A stretch of DNA of 64,000 nt from JANOZM01 sp031429355 (GTDB taxonomy: Bacteria; Pseudomonadota; Gammaproteobacteria; Burkholderiales; Burkholderiaceae_E): positions 372,001 through 436,000 of the forward strand of contig JANOZM010000014.1 of NCBI GenBank assembly GCA_031429355.1, given 5' to 3'. Position 1 is the first letter of the stretch. Each line of letters begins with the position of its first letter. Below, in pieces: positions 34,060-43,750 of this stretch. The notes beneath the pieces were generated by a model. The model was given only the letters and a program-made list of their open reading frames with translations, ran no database searches and was not told the origin of the DNA. The position numbers and the translations under genes are program-made.

Positions 34060-34946
34060 TCTTTAACCCCGCCTGCGGCTAGACCAGAAACGAGCCATCG
34101 CTGAGCGATCATAAACACAACGGTAATGGGTAGGCCAGACAAAATAGCGGCGGCTGCAAAATCGCCCCAATGAAAATTATGCTCATGTACAAACAATTTA
34201 GCGCCAACGGCTAGAGTTAGCTGGTCTTGCTGAGTCAACAAAATAGAGGCAACGGGGTATTCAATTATGGCCCCTATAAAAGCCAATAAAAAAACAACCG
34301 CTAACACCGGCAATGCCATCGGCAGCAGAATTTTAACAAAACACTGCCACAAACTAGCACCCTCTACACGAGCAGCTTCTTCAACTTCGTAAGGCAGTGT
34401 GTCGTAGTAGCCTTTGATGGTCCATACATGCATTGCTATGCCGCCAGAGTAGGCCAAGACCACGGCCAAATGGGTATTTAAACCGAGGCTAGGAACCGCC
34501 GAACCTAAGCGATCAAATATGGCATAAATAGCAACCAAGGCCAACACGGCCGGAAACATTTGCATCAACAACAAACTGCTTAACATGAATTGCCGACCCT
34601 TGAACTGCAAACGAGCTAACGCATAAGCCGCAGTGGTTGATAACAGTACGACTGAAAACGCCGAGAGCGTCGCGATCTTAATTGAGTTCCACAGCCATAA
34701 TAGAACCGGCAAATCAGGTTCGATTAATTTTCCGTCCGGACCTGGGAAAGGAAACCCCAAGACATATCTCCAATGCTCTAGGCTAAAATTTTCCGGAATT
34801 AGCGAGCCACTTGCGAAATTACCCGCTCTAAACGAAACCGATAAAACCACCAGAAAAGGAAACATTACAAGCGCACAGAGTGAAATTAAAAACGCATGCG
34901 CTAAGAATTTGCGCAATAGGCTTGCGCGCGGTTTTACCAATGGCAT
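34056..34946 (-). CDS. malG: Maltose/maltodextrin ABC permease MalG
   Basis: A 296-residue permease of the CUT1 type with six membrane segments. The EAA coupling loop that contacts the ATPase is EEAARVEGASLWQCFVKILL. It pairs with MalF encoded immediately upstream (2 bases apart). No MalK ATPase gene is in the window, so the ATPase must come from elsewhere. Confidence 0.92.
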   Translation of the reverse strand: MPLVKPRASLLRKFLAHAFLISLCALVMFPFLVVLSVSFRAGNFASGSLIPENFSLEHWRYVLGFPFPGPDGKLIEPDLPVLLWLWNSIKIATLSAFSVVLLSTTAAYALARLQFKGRQFMLSSLLLMQMFPAVLALVAIYAIFDRLGSAVPSLGLNTHLAVVLAYSGGIAMHVWTIKGYYDTLPYEVEEAARVEGASLWQCFVKILLPMALPVLAVVFLLAFIGAIIEYPVASILLTQQDQLTLAVGAKLFVHEHNFHWGDFAAAAILSGLPITVVFMIAQRWLVSGLAAGGVKE

Positions 34947-34948
34947 CG

Positions 34949-36361
34949 CTAGCCTCCTTTCTTCTTATCGAGCTGTCCGTAACGCGACGCACGCATTTGC
35001 AATAAAGTGATGCCTGCAATTAACAAAAATATAACGGTAGAAATCGCCGACGCCAATCCAAACTGCTGACCAGAATCTTGAAATGCAATACGCCATGTAT
35101 AAGAGACTAAAATATCAGTGGTTCCGGCAGGCAAGGCAGTATCGAGTTGATCCGGTCGTCCGTTAGTTAGCAAACTAACCAATACAAAGTTATTAAAATT
35201 AAAGGCAAACGCACTAATTAGCAAAGGCATTAGCGGCTTGCTAATTAAAGGCAGCGTAATTTTAAAAAAATTATCTAGCGTGCCCGCGCCTGCTACTGCG
35301 GAAGCCTCGTAAAGATCGGCGGGAATAGTTTTTATCAAGCCCGCACAAAGCACCATCATGTAGGGAAATCCCAACCAAACATTCACCAGCACCAGCATTA
35401 AGCGCGCATAAAAGGGATCTGAAAACCAAGCGGGCTTGATGCCAAATAAGCCACCAAGAATTAAATTTATTTCGCCTAAGTTTTGATTAAACAATCCTTT
35501 AAAAACCAAAATTGAAATAAACCCCGGCACCGCATATGGTAAAAATAAAACTAAACGATAAATTGCTCGCCCTTCAAGGTCCTGCCAATCTAAAAGCACA
35601 GCTAACAACATACCAAGACCAGCAGCAACTAATACACTGAGTGCTGCAAACACAATAGTCCACACAAGCACGGAAAGAAACGGCGCTCTAAAACGGTCAT
35701 CGGCAAATAGACGCGCGTAATGTTGCAATCCCACATTAACGCGAAACCCCGGCTGCAGACGATCACCATCGTTGTTGACGAAAAAACCTGTTTTGTGATC
35801 TGGCGCGTAATTGATTTGGCTCACTGTATCTTGCAACACTCCGTTTCCTATCGGCGTGTACAAAGCCGTCGATTCCGAAAATTCTTGCAGTTTCGTTAAA
35901 CTATATTTTTTGATTGTCGGTTGCGCTATATGCAATTGGAGTGTTCGCAAAAAGTCTAGTCGCTGCACAACCTGCGATTTCAAGAGCGGTTTAGGCAAAG
36001 CATCAATTGATTGTTGGGAGGCTAACGCAATCGGAATCACTAGGTTTTTAAATGAGTCAGATTTTTCGGATTGATTTTTAAACGGAGCCGACAAATAAAC
36101 TTGCCCGGCAATCGTTAAACTAATTTGCAACTCATTATTAACAGTTTGATAAAGTGTGTATGACGTTTCTGAATCAACAACCGTTAGACGCTCTTCTAAT
36201 AAATATTGTCGTGATTTTTCATATTCGAGCAAATTACTAGAGCTCATATTAGTAAAGCCAAGCGACACTATGTAAATCATCGGAAACACCACAAACACCA
36301 GCGCAGTTAAGATGCCCGGAAACAAATAGCGCCAAGCGGGGTTGAGCCAACCAGCATTCAA
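34949..36361 (-). CDS. malF: Maltose/maltodextrin ABC permease MalF
   Basis: A 470-residue permease. The first membrane helix (YLFPGILTALVFVVFPMIYI) is followed by a large periplasmic insertion of about 150-200 residues, the P2-like loop typical of MalF, then the core helices and EAA loop (YEASAVAGAGTLDNFFKITL). This loop and its pairing with MalG support a maltose-type system over a generic CUT1 importer. It overlaps the malE stop by 4 bases. Confidence 0.92.
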   Translation of the reverse strand: MNAGWLNPAWRYLFPGILTALVFVVFPMIYIVSLGFTNMSSSNLLEYEKSRQYLLEERLTVVDSETSYTLYQTVNNELQISLTIAGQVYLSAPFKNQSEKSDSFKNLVIPIALASQQSIDALPKPLLKSQVVQRLDFLRTLQLHIAQPTIKKYSLTKLQEFSESTALYTPIGNGVLQDTVSQINYAPDHKTGFFVNNDGDRLQPGFRVNVGLQHYARLFADDRFRAPFLSVLVWTIVFAALSVLVAAGLGMLLAVLLDWQDLEGRAIYRLVLFLPYAVPGFISILVFKGLFNQNLGEINLILGGLFGIKPAWFSDPFYARLMLVLVNVWLGFPYMMVLCAGLIKTIPADLYEASAVAGAGTLDNFFKITLPLISKPLMPLLISAFAFNFNNFVLVSLLTNGRPDQLDTALPAGTTDILVSYTWRIAFQDSGQQFGLASAISTVIFLLIAGITLLQMRASRYGQLDKKKGG

Positions 36362-37599
36362 TTGGCGTCTCGCATTTTTCGTTCTGCATCTTTTAATGCA
36401 GCTTCGGGCGATTGCCGACCTTGGGTAAAGTTAAGCAGTGCCGATTTCATTGCATCCCAGAAGCGCCCCATTTCCGGCACGGCTGGCGTTGGCACACCAT
36501 CTTTGGCTGAAGCCATAATGACCGCCAACTTAGGATCGATTGAAAGCTCTTTAAAAAAAGCTTGGCTTGCTGGCGCACCAATTGGTTCTGCTTGGTTGAC
36601 GATACGCAAACCTTCTAAGGTGAACAAATAATTCTCGATAAATTCGACTGCTAATTCTGGGTGTGGGCTTGAACGATTGATCATTAACCCTTTCACGCCA
36701 ACAAAAGGCTTGGCGCTAGAACCGCCAACGCTAGGTACTTTTGCAACACCAAAATCAATGCCGGCCTTTTTAAGATTTACCCAGGACCAGGGACCGTTAA
36801 TCATCATGGCCGCTTTACCTTGGGCCATCGCCGCCTCCATCTCCGGGTAACCAATACCTTTTTGCATCACACCGTCAACGATGAGTTTGTGCAACAAGCG
36901 TGCGCCTTGAATCGAGCCGTTATTGGCAACGCCAATCACTTGCGTATCGACGCTTCCATCCGGCCGCTGTTTAAACGAAAACCCACCATTCGCGGCAAAC
37001 AACGGCCAGGTAAAATAGGTATTGGTGTAGTCCCACACAATTGCGCTTTTGCCTTGTTTGCGCAATTGCGCATCAAGCTTAAATACTTCATCAAAATTTG
37101 TTGGTGCTTGCGAGACTAATGCCTTGTTGTAAACCAAGGTCACTGCCTCAATCGCATACGGGTAACCCCAATATCGCCCCCGCCAAGTAAACCCTTGCCA
37201 AGCGATTGGCGCGATGTCGTCACGAATGCGCTTTGATGGCGTGATAGAACGAATTAAACCGCTGGCTACCCATTCGCCAATTCGATCGTGCGCGTATATG
37301 TAAATATCGGGGCCCTTACCGGCCGAGGCGGCTTGCTGAAATTTAGACGGGCCTTCATCAGGCGTCTCTACTACAACCGGCACACCGGTTTCTTTGGTAA
37401 ACGCTTCGGCTACTTTACGCATGCCCTTCGAGCCTTCGACCGTAAACCAAATGACCAAGGGCTTTTGAGTAAGTTTCGTTTGGGTTGCCTGCGCCATGAC
37501 GGGCTTTATCAACGACAACGAACCGAATGCCGACAACGCGCGGGCAATGAATCGACGAGCTGCAAAGAATCGTCGGGCTTCGATTCGCTCCAATTTCAT
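36358..37599 (-). CDS. malE: Maltose/maltodextrin-binding periplasmic protein MalE
   Basis: A 413-residue extracellular solute-binding protein (family 1). I place the start at the ATG at 37599: it gives a signal sequence with arginine pairs (ARRFFAARRFIARALSAFGS, cleavage after VMAQA), possibly Tat-type, and avoids an 86-base overlap with the halogenase gene that the longest frame (37713) would cause. The mature protein has WFTVEGSKGMRKVAEAFTKE and GKAAMMINGPWSW, typical of MalE. It delivers maltodextrin to MalFG. Confidence 0.9.
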   Translation of the reverse strand: MKLERIEARRFFAARRFIARALSAFGSLSLIKPVMAQATQTKLTQKPLVIWFTVEGSKGMRKVAEAFTKETGVPVVVETPDEGPSKFQQAASAGKGPDIYIYAHDRIGEWVASGLIRSITPSKRIRDDIAPIAWQGFTWRGRYWGYPYAIEAVTLVYNKALVSQAPTNFDEVFKLDAQLRKQGKSAIVWDYTNTYFTWPLFAANGGFSFKQRPDGSVDTQVIGVANNGSIQGARLLHKLIVDGVMQKGIGYPEMEAAMAQGKAAMMINGPWSWVNLKKAGIDFGVAKVPSVGGSSAKPFVGVKGLMINRSSPHPELAVEFIENYLFTLEGLRIVNQAEPIGAPASQAFFKELSIDPKLAVIMASAKDGVPTPAVPEMGRFWDAMKSALLNFTQGRQSPEAALKDAERKMRDAN

Positions 37600-37627
37600 A
37601 AGTTTAGGCTTTACAAAATTGGCTGAC

Positions 37628-39145
37628 TCAAGCCTTTGCAGCACACATTCGCGCAATAAACTCCGCGTGCCCCGGCATGACACCAGCGCATTGTTGAATG
37701 ACGTCGCGCACACTTTCTAAGTACTCATGTGTTTCGCGTTCGTCGATTAGATCGGCCAATGGATGATAGCCGTCAGAACGTAAACCTTGGCCGTGCATAA
37801 CTTGCAACCAGCCCACCTCGGAGAACAGTTCATTGCCTTCACGCACAATGCGACCGTGCGTTTTAAATAAGTCAAGCTTTTGCTGCAAGGTTTTGGGAAT
37901 TTCCATAGTTTGGCAGTGCTTCCAAAAAGCGGAATCTTGGCGCTGATTTTGGTGATAATGCAGCACGATAAAATCACGAATGCGCTCATATTCAAATCGC
38001 GTTTGGCGATTGTATTCATCAATGTCGGTTGCACTAAACGATTGCGCAGGGAAAAAATTAATAAGCCGTTGAATCGCTGTTTGAATTAAATGAATACTCG
38101 TCGATTCAAGCGGTTCCATAAAGCCACTGGCTAAGCCCATCGCTACTACGTTTTTATTCCAAGTTTGCTTACGCATGCCCGTTTTAAATTTTAACGGTCT
38201 TGGCTCAGCCAAGGCTTCGCCATCTAGGTTTTGCAGCAATACTGCCGTCGCTTCATCTTCTGAAATGTACTGGCTACAAAATACATGCCCATTGCCGATA
38301 CGATGTTGCAACGGAATACGCCACTGCCATCCGGCTTGTCTTGCGGTTGAACGCGTATACGGCAACAACTCTTTGGCGCTAGCACAGGGCACCGCCATAG
38401 CACGATCACAAGGCAACCAATGCGTCCAGTCTTCGTAACCGGTTTTTAATGTTTCTTCAATTAACAAACCACGAAAGCCCGAGCAATCGATAAACAATTG
38501 CCCTGCAATTTGCTGTCCATCTTCTAAATGTAAGTTGTCGATGAAACCAGTATGTTCATTAACACCAACTTGTTTAATTTTTCCTTCAACACGCTTTACA
38601 CCTAATTTTTCTGCGTATTTACGCAAGTACTTAGCGTATAAACCGGCATCAAAATGAAATGCGTAGGCAAGATCAGCTAATGGCGAATTAGGCAAATCTG
38701 AAGGAGGGCGCATGAACTTATTTTGGTAAGCCGCAACACGTGTCATGGAATATTGACCGAGGTCTTGCGCCTTTCCTTCACGGAACATTTTTTGCCAGTA
38801 TTGGTCAAACGTAATAGTCCAAAGATCTTGGCCCATTTTGCCAAACCCGTGCATATACCGCTCGCCCAGCTTGCCCCAATTGACAAACTCTATGCCCAAC
38901 TTAAATGTGCCTTGGGTTTCACGCACAAACTCGTCTTCATCAATTTCTAGCACTTGATTAAAGCGTTGGATCATTGGGATGGTGGCCTCGCCTACACCGA
39001 CCGTTCCAATCTCTTCAGACTCAACTAAAGTAATTGCTACCTTGCCGCGTAATACTTTGGAAAATGCCGCCGCTGCCATCCAACCAGCGGTACCCCCACC
39101 GACGATGACTAAAGACTGAACTAATGCTTGTTTTTGTGTATTCAT
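37628..39145 (-). CDS. Flavin-dependent tryptophan halogenase-family protein
   Basis: A 505-residue FAD enzyme. The dinucleotide motif GGGTAGW is at residues 16-22, the halogenase hallmark WQWRIP at 273-278, and the chlorination lysine and glutamate of PrnA have counterparts in Lys82 (GTFKLGIEF) and Glu347 (MEPLESTSIH). The active-site set is therefore complete and halogenation is plausible. It is located between a TonB receptor and malEFG; similar enzymes are often found next to TonB receptors in Xanthomonas, Caulobacter and sphingomonads, but their substrate there is mostly unknown. A terminator-like hairpin separates it from the receptor gene. Confidence 0.9.
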   Translation of the reverse strand: MNTQKQALVQSLVIVGGGTAGWMAAAAFSKVLRGKVAITLVESEEIGTVGVGEATIPMIQRFNQVLEIDEDEFVRETQGTFKLGIEFVNWGKLGERYMHGFGKMGQDLWTITFDQYWQKMFREGKAQDLGQYSMTRVAAYQNKFMRPPSDLPNSPLADLAYAFHFDAGLYAKYLRKYAEKLGVKRVEGKIKQVGVNEHTGFIDNLHLEDGQQIAGQLFIDCSGFRGLLIEETLKTGYEDWTHWLPCDRAMAVPCASAKELLPYTRSTARQAGWQWRIPLQHRIGNGHVFCSQYISEDEATAVLLQNLDGEALAEPRPLKFKTGMRKQTWNKNVVAMGLASGFMEPLESTSIHLIQTAIQRLINFFPAQSFSATDIDEYNRQTRFEYERIRDFIVLHYHQNQRQDSAFWKHCQTMEIPKTLQQKLDLFKTHGRIVREGNELFSEVGWLQVMHGQGLRSDGYHPLADLIDERETHEYLESVRDVIQQCAGVMPGHAEFIARMCAAKA

Positions 39146-39162
39146 AAAACGCTCGACGCAAA

Positions 39163-39197
39163 TAAAAAACCTCCGCGAATCATACGACGCGCAGAGG
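39163..39197 (-). terminator. Intercistronic terminator-like hairpin
   Basis: Read on the minus strand: CCTCTGCG, a 12-base loop, CGCGGAGG (eight pairs, one G-U) and then a T-rich tail (TTTTTTATTT). It lies between the TonB-receptor stop (39219) and the halogenase start (39145). It probably lets only part of the transcripts continue, so that the receptor is made in excess. Confidence 0.7.
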
Positions 39198-39218
39198 CTG
39201 TAAGGTACAACTTTTTAA

Positions 39219-42044
39219 TTAGAACTTGTAGTTAAAGCCTAGCAAATAAGTACGGCCATACTGTGAGTTCTCAACTTGATTTGTTGGAACATCTTTGTAA
39301 CGAACAAATGGCGTGTTTTCCAAGTTAGAGGCTTGGAAGGTGATGCCCAAACCTTTAATAGGTCCCGATTGAACTTCGTAGCCAATTTGCATGTCTACAA
39401 TTTTCTCACCCTTAACATAGGTCAAGCTACGGTCGCCAAAAATATTGGTAACGTCTCCAACAAAATCAGAACGATTACGTTGCGCTACACGAGCTGAGAA
39501 GCCATTTTGCTCAAAGTACAAGCCCAAGGTCATTACATGCTTTGACAAACCAGGCAAGGTAATATTTCCAGCAGAAATATTGTCATTAGCAAAGCCCGAT
39601 GTTGGCAACTGAACCGAAGAGTCTGTGTACGAATAGTTACCAAATGCACCAAATCCCTTGAATGCAGGAGATGCCATTTCAAATGGGAACGAAGCAGCAA
39701 ACTCTAAACCAGTTAATGAACCGCCTTTGCCGTTAAACGGACGAGTAAGCAAACCTAGCTTACTACCTGCAAATGGGCCGGCCGTTGGCAGAGGAGTTGC
39801 GGCCGTTACAAAGGGAGAAAAATCAAACGGAGTTTCTTGGCGAATAATGTATGAGGTTAACTGCTTATGGAAAGCAGCAACGCTCACATAGGCTTTAGTA
39901 CCCCAATATTTTTCCCATGACAAATCCAAGGCATTTGCGCGGAACGGATCTAATTTAGGATTACCAGCATCGCCTTTTAGCAATGGCACACCAGTAGCAC
40001 TATTTAAACCAAAACCAAAGCTGGCTCGCATGTCATTTATGTTGGCGCGGGCTAAAGCACGGCCTAAACCGAAGCGAACAACTTGATCACCGGATAGCTC
40101 CCAAACTAAATTCAAACTTGGTAAGAAGTCTGTGTATTTACGGCCATCAGTTACATCGGTTGTAGCGCAAACATCACCTGGGCAAGCGCGACCGTCAACA
40201 CTAAAGGCGCGTGAGCTTTGATCGGTACTTACAATTTGGGCACCTAAATTGCCTCGAACCGGCAGACCAAACATCTTTGAGTCGATATCCAACTTAGTGT
40301 AAAGCGTTGTTACCTTTTCGTTAACAGTCCAGTCTTTGTTAGCGATATCTGCAACTAACTTACCCGCGATCGTGTAGGTGCTTCCCAAGAGCTGCGAAGG
40401 ATTCCATGTTGCTACGCTAATACCAGAGGCACCAGCAATTGCAGTACCCGAACCAGGGATTGGTGCAGTGGCATAAGGATTGGATTGTTGACCAATATAA
40501 AAACGGCCTTCAACATATGCGCGTGTTTTTGACCGATCAGAAACGTTCACTCCAAAATCAGCTGAAGAAAAATAGGCGTTATCAGCAAAGGTCTTGGTTG
40601 CGGAAACTTTAAACCCGTTTAAGGTGTCTTGAACATTTGGGATCTTTGAGTAGCCCGCTTGTGGCAATGCGTTACCACCGCCCCAACCCATCACGTCTGT
40701 AAGGCTAATAACGCTGCGGTTTGCGTAGTCCACGCTTGATCGGTAAGTGGCATTTTGCAAGTTGTTGCCGTCAAAACCAGTCCAGCTTATAGTTCCAACT
40801 TGGCCACCTTGATTGCCATTGCCAGGTAACCCAGCGGTGCTTTCTAAAATTGACCCGGCGCGCTTGGAGGTAGAGCGGCTCAAATCTAAGGCAGCTGCCC
40901 ATGTCGGCATAAACTTCCACTCAGACCGCAATCCGATGGAGTCCAATTTATCTGTTGTGTACTCTTGATCGCTTCGTACAACGCCTTTAAAGTTGTTATA
41001 AGTACCACTTGAAGCCACGTTCCCGTTCACTGTCGCCGCTGTCAATGTTCCACTTGGATCGTAGCCACCACCGCTTGAAAACCCGATCGGCGCTTGGAAA
41101 CCAACTGTCGATTTATCGCGCGTAAATTTTGATGTAAATACATCAAGCACGGTATTGAATTCTTTATTGGGGCGGAACTGCAATACCGCCATTAAGCCGT
41201 CACGCTTTTGTTTAGTTTGGTCAACCCAAGAGTTGAAACCACCTGGCGCACGTAGGTTTGGACCTGCACCGTTTAACTTAGCGTTGTCAGCAACACCCCA
41301 CGCTTCGAAACGGGTGGTTTGTGGTGTTTTCTCATCGAATCGCGCAAAACCGATTGCAACACCGATCGTACGATCAGCAAATTGATCGATGTAAGACAAG
41401 TTCAGTCGAGTACCCGAACCCTCTTCGGTCTCTAAGCCAACACCCGAACGTTGTTTGCGGCCACTAATTGCGAATTGACGTTTAGGAAAATCCAACGGGC
41501 GCACGGTACGCATATCAATCGTACCGGAAAGACCCTGACCGACTAAACCGCCATTTGGCGTCTTGTAAATAACAACGCTACCCAATAACTCTGAAGGATA
41601 CTGATCGAACTCAACACCCCGACTGTCGCCAGTGGACGCTTGTTCACGGCCGTTTAATAACGCACCTGCAAAATCGGGAGCAAGCCCACGAATACTAATT
41701 TGTTGTGCACGACCAGCTGAGCGCTGCGAAGCAACACCTGGAAGCCGCGAAATAGATTCAGCGACGCTGGAGTCCGGCAACTTACCAATGTCTTCAGCGG
41801 ATATTGCCTCTACGATCGAATCACTATTGCGCTTTTGCGAAATCGCTGCTTCGATACCACGGCGAATACCTGTCACCGTAACAGCATCAATTTTTTGAGC
41901 GTCTGCTGCGGGTGTTGCAGGTGCAGTTTGCGCCTGAACAGTGCCCGCCATAAATGCAAACGTAATCGCTTGTGCGATTGCGGTGCGGCGAATGATAGTT
42001 GCACTTACAGACTGTGTCTGCTGCGCGTGTTTTGTTTTACTCAA
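39219..42044 (-). CDS. TonB-dependent receptor, Xanthomonas/Caulobacter-type (TIGR01782)
   Basis: A 941-residue outer-membrane receptor. A signal peptide (ending TVQAQT) precedes the plug domain (DAVTVTGIRRGIEAAISQKR, ESISRLPGVASQRSAGRAQQ, QISIRGLAPDFAGALLNGRE) and a 22-strand barrel that ends in the aromatic residue expected for outer-membrane insertion (LLGFNYKF). This group typically imports plant- or starch-derived oligosaccharides. As first gene of the mal series it most likely imports maltodextrins. A HexR-like site lies 157 bases upstream. Confidence 0.92.
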   Translation of the reverse strand: MSKTKHAQQTQSVSATIIRRTAIAQAITFAFMAGTVQAQTAPATPAADAQKIDAVTVTGIRRGIEAAISQKRNSDSIVEAISAEDIGKLPDSSVAESISRLPGVASQRSAGRAQQISIRGLAPDFAGALLNGREQASTGDSRGVEFDQYPSELLGSVVIYKTPNGGLVGQGLSGTIDMRTVRPLDFPKRQFAISGRKQRSGVGLETEEGSGTRLNLSYIDQFADRTIGVAIGFARFDEKTPQTTRFEAWGVADNAKLNGAGPNLRAPGGFNSWVDQTKQKRDGLMAVLQFRPNKEFNTVLDVFTSKFTRDKSTVGFQAPIGFSSGGGYDPSGTLTAATVNGNVASSGTYNNFKGVVRSDQEYTTDKLDSIGLRSEWKFMPTWAAALDLSRSTSKRAGSILESTAGLPGNGNQGGQVGTISWTGFDGNNLQNATYRSSVDYANRSVISLTDVMGWGGGNALPQAGYSKIPNVQDTLNGFKVSATKTFADNAYFSSADFGVNVSDRSKTRAYVEGRFYIGQQSNPYATAPIPGSGTAIAGASGISVATWNPSQLLGSTYTIAGKLVADIANKDWTVNEKVTTLYTKLDIDSKMFGLPVRGNLGAQIVSTDQSSRAFSVDGRACPGDVCATTDVTDGRKYTDFLPSLNLVWELSGDQVVRFGLGRALARANINDMRASFGFGLNSATGVPLLKGDAGNPKLDPFRANALDLSWEKYWGTKAYVSVAAFHKQLTSYIIRQETPFDFSPFVTAATPLPTAGPFAGSKLGLLTRPFNGKGGSLTGLEFAASFPFEMASPAFKGFGAFGNYSYTDSSVQLPTSGFANDNISAGNITLPGLSKHVMTLGLYFEQNGFSARVAQRNRSDFVGDVTNIFGDRSLTYVKGEKIVDMQIGYEVQSGPIKGLGITFQASNLENTPFVRYKDVPTNQVENSQYGRTYLLGFNYKF

Positions 42045-42379
42045 TTAGTGTCTCCTCACAAACCTTGTTTTAAACAGCTTCATAGTCGTTACTTTGACAG
42101 CTTTGCCGTAACAATTTCTCACAACTTTTAACGGCTATGTACCTAAACTACAGCTTTACTACAGCAAAAATGGACGTAAACAGCCCTAATTACCTATTTT
42201 TGTAGTTAAATTACACCACAACGGCAAGCTGCCGACAAGAGATCCTCAATTTAAAAGTTGCTAAATCATCCACGTTTTAAGATTTATTTTTATTAAAAGA
42301 AATACATCCGTTCTGTTACCTGTAATTTTCCACCCGTTCGTTCGCGCACTCCGACCAAAATAGTTTTGAAGCACTCTAA
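42045..42379. other. Divergent promoter region between TonB receptor and MATE gene
   Basis: About 335 AT-rich bases that should hold the promoters of the minus-strand mal operon and the plus-strand MATE gene. The only distinct element seen is the TGTA-N7-TACA palindrome at 42201-42215. No small gene was recognised. Confidence 0.6.
42201..42215. promoter_or_regulatory. Putative RpiR/HexR operator upstream of the TonB receptor
   Basis: TGTAGTTAAATTACA, a close fit to the HexR-type consensus TGTAATTAAATTACA. It lies 157 bases upstream of the receptor start. Related sites lie ahead of the glucokinase genes and edd. Confidence 0.6.
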
Positions 42380-43750
42380 TTGACCGCAGTTGTTTCCTCC
42401 GTGCACAAAAAAAAGAACCCACCGTTATTGCAACAAGTGGTGGTTCTGGGCTGGCCATTGCTTTTAGAGCTTAGTCTTGGTGTTGCTGTTAGTTTTGCAG
42501 GCACGGCATTGGCTGGCCAGCTTAGCAATCAACACGCAGCGGCTTTTGCTTTAACTAATCAAGTCGTTGCAACTTTATTTGTTTTATTTCGCATTTTAGG
42601 GGCTGGCATTAGCGTAGTTGTGGCTCAACATTTAGGCGCACAACAATCGCAAAGCGCTCAACGGATTGCGCGTGCTGCAGTACGCGTTTCGTTTGTGATG
42701 GGTGCGCTATTGGCTATTATTGGAAGCGTTGGCGCGCCTTATTTTTTAAGTTGGTTTACTACAGACCAAACCATTCTTGAATTAGCGATTCCGTTTTTAC
42801 GATTGATCGGATGGGGGCTAATGCTCGATGCAATTATTGCGGCATTGTTCGCAGTGCTACGAGCCTATTTGTACGCGCGAACCAATTTAGCATTTACGGT
42901 TGTAATGCATTGCATCCACTGTGCGATTGCCGTGATGTTGATGCCGAGTATTGGGTTAATGGGCTTTGCTGTTGGTTTGCTCGTTAGTCGTTTCGTTGTA
43001 TTAATCGGTTTATTTTATGCAATGCAACGACAATTAAAAATTGATCTGCTACACCGAGACTCTTGGTTGCAAACTAAACGTGCTTTAAACGATATTTTGC
43101 ATATCGGTTTACCTGCCGCTGCCGAAAATATCGGCTATCGAATGGCATTTATTGTAAGCGTTTTTATAATGAGCCAATGGGGACCTCAAGTTATTGCAAC
43201 CCACGCTTATGTATTCCAATTCAACATGGCCATTTTATTGTGCGGCCTTGCCATTGGGTTGACTACAGAAATTTTAATTGGCCGCTTGATTGGCGCGGGT
43301 AAATTGCGAAATGCAGATCAAATGCTCAAGCAAAGTTTAGCCCTCGGATTGATTTTAAGTTTTTCAATCTCAAGCTTAGTAGCACTCTTTAGCCCTTGGT
43401 TGCTAAAAATTTTTACTAGCGACCCAGTAATTATTCGCGAAGCAAGTAAGTTACTTTGGATTAGCATTGCGTTAGAAACCGGACGCACTTTTAACATTGT
43501 TGTCATTAACGCGTTACGCGGCACCGGTGACGCGCGCTTTCCAGTGATGGCAGGCATTACGTCGATGATATTCGTATTGGCTGGCTGCAGTTGGTTCTTT
43601 GGTCAACAACTCGGTTGGGGCTTAACCGGCCTATGGATCGCTTACGCTGCGGATGAATGGGTACGCGGACTCATTATGTGGACCCGTTGGAAAAAACTAG
43701 GATGGCTTAAACACGCGCGCACAACTAGGCTTAATTTGCGCCGGAGTTAA
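42380..43750 (+). CDS. MATE-family efflux transporter
   Basis: A 456-residue membrane protein with 12 helices and MATE features (QVVVLGWPLLLELSLGVAVS, NALRGTGDARFPVMAGITSM). MATE pumps export cationic drugs or metabolites with Na+ or H+. The TTG at 42380 and a GTG 21 bases later are both possible starts, neither with a clear ribosome-binding site. Its 3' end overlaps the convergent glucokinase by 20 bases. The link to the sugar locus is unclear. Confidence 0.88.
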   Translation: MTAVVSSVHKKKNPPLLQQVVVLGWPLLLELSLGVAVSFAGTALAGQLSNQHAAAFALTNQVVATLFVLFRILGAGISVVVAQHLGAQQSQSAQRIARAAVRVSFVMGALLAIIGSVGAPYFLSWFTTDQTILELAIPFLRLIGWGLMLDAIIAALFAVLRAYLYARTNLAFTVVMHCIHCAIAVMLMPSIGLMGFAVGLLVSRFVVLIGLFYAMQRQLKIDLLHRDSWLQTKRALNDILHIGLPAAAENIGYRMAFIVSVFIMSQWGPQVIATHAYVFQFNMAILLCGLAIGLTTEILIGRLIGAGKLRNADQMLKQSLALGLILSFSISSLVALFSPWLLKIFTSDPVIIREASKLLWISIALETGRTFNIVVINALRGTGDARFPVMAGITSMIFVLAGCSWFFGQQLGWGLTGLWIAYAADEWVRGLIMWTRWKKLGWLKHARTTRLNLRRS

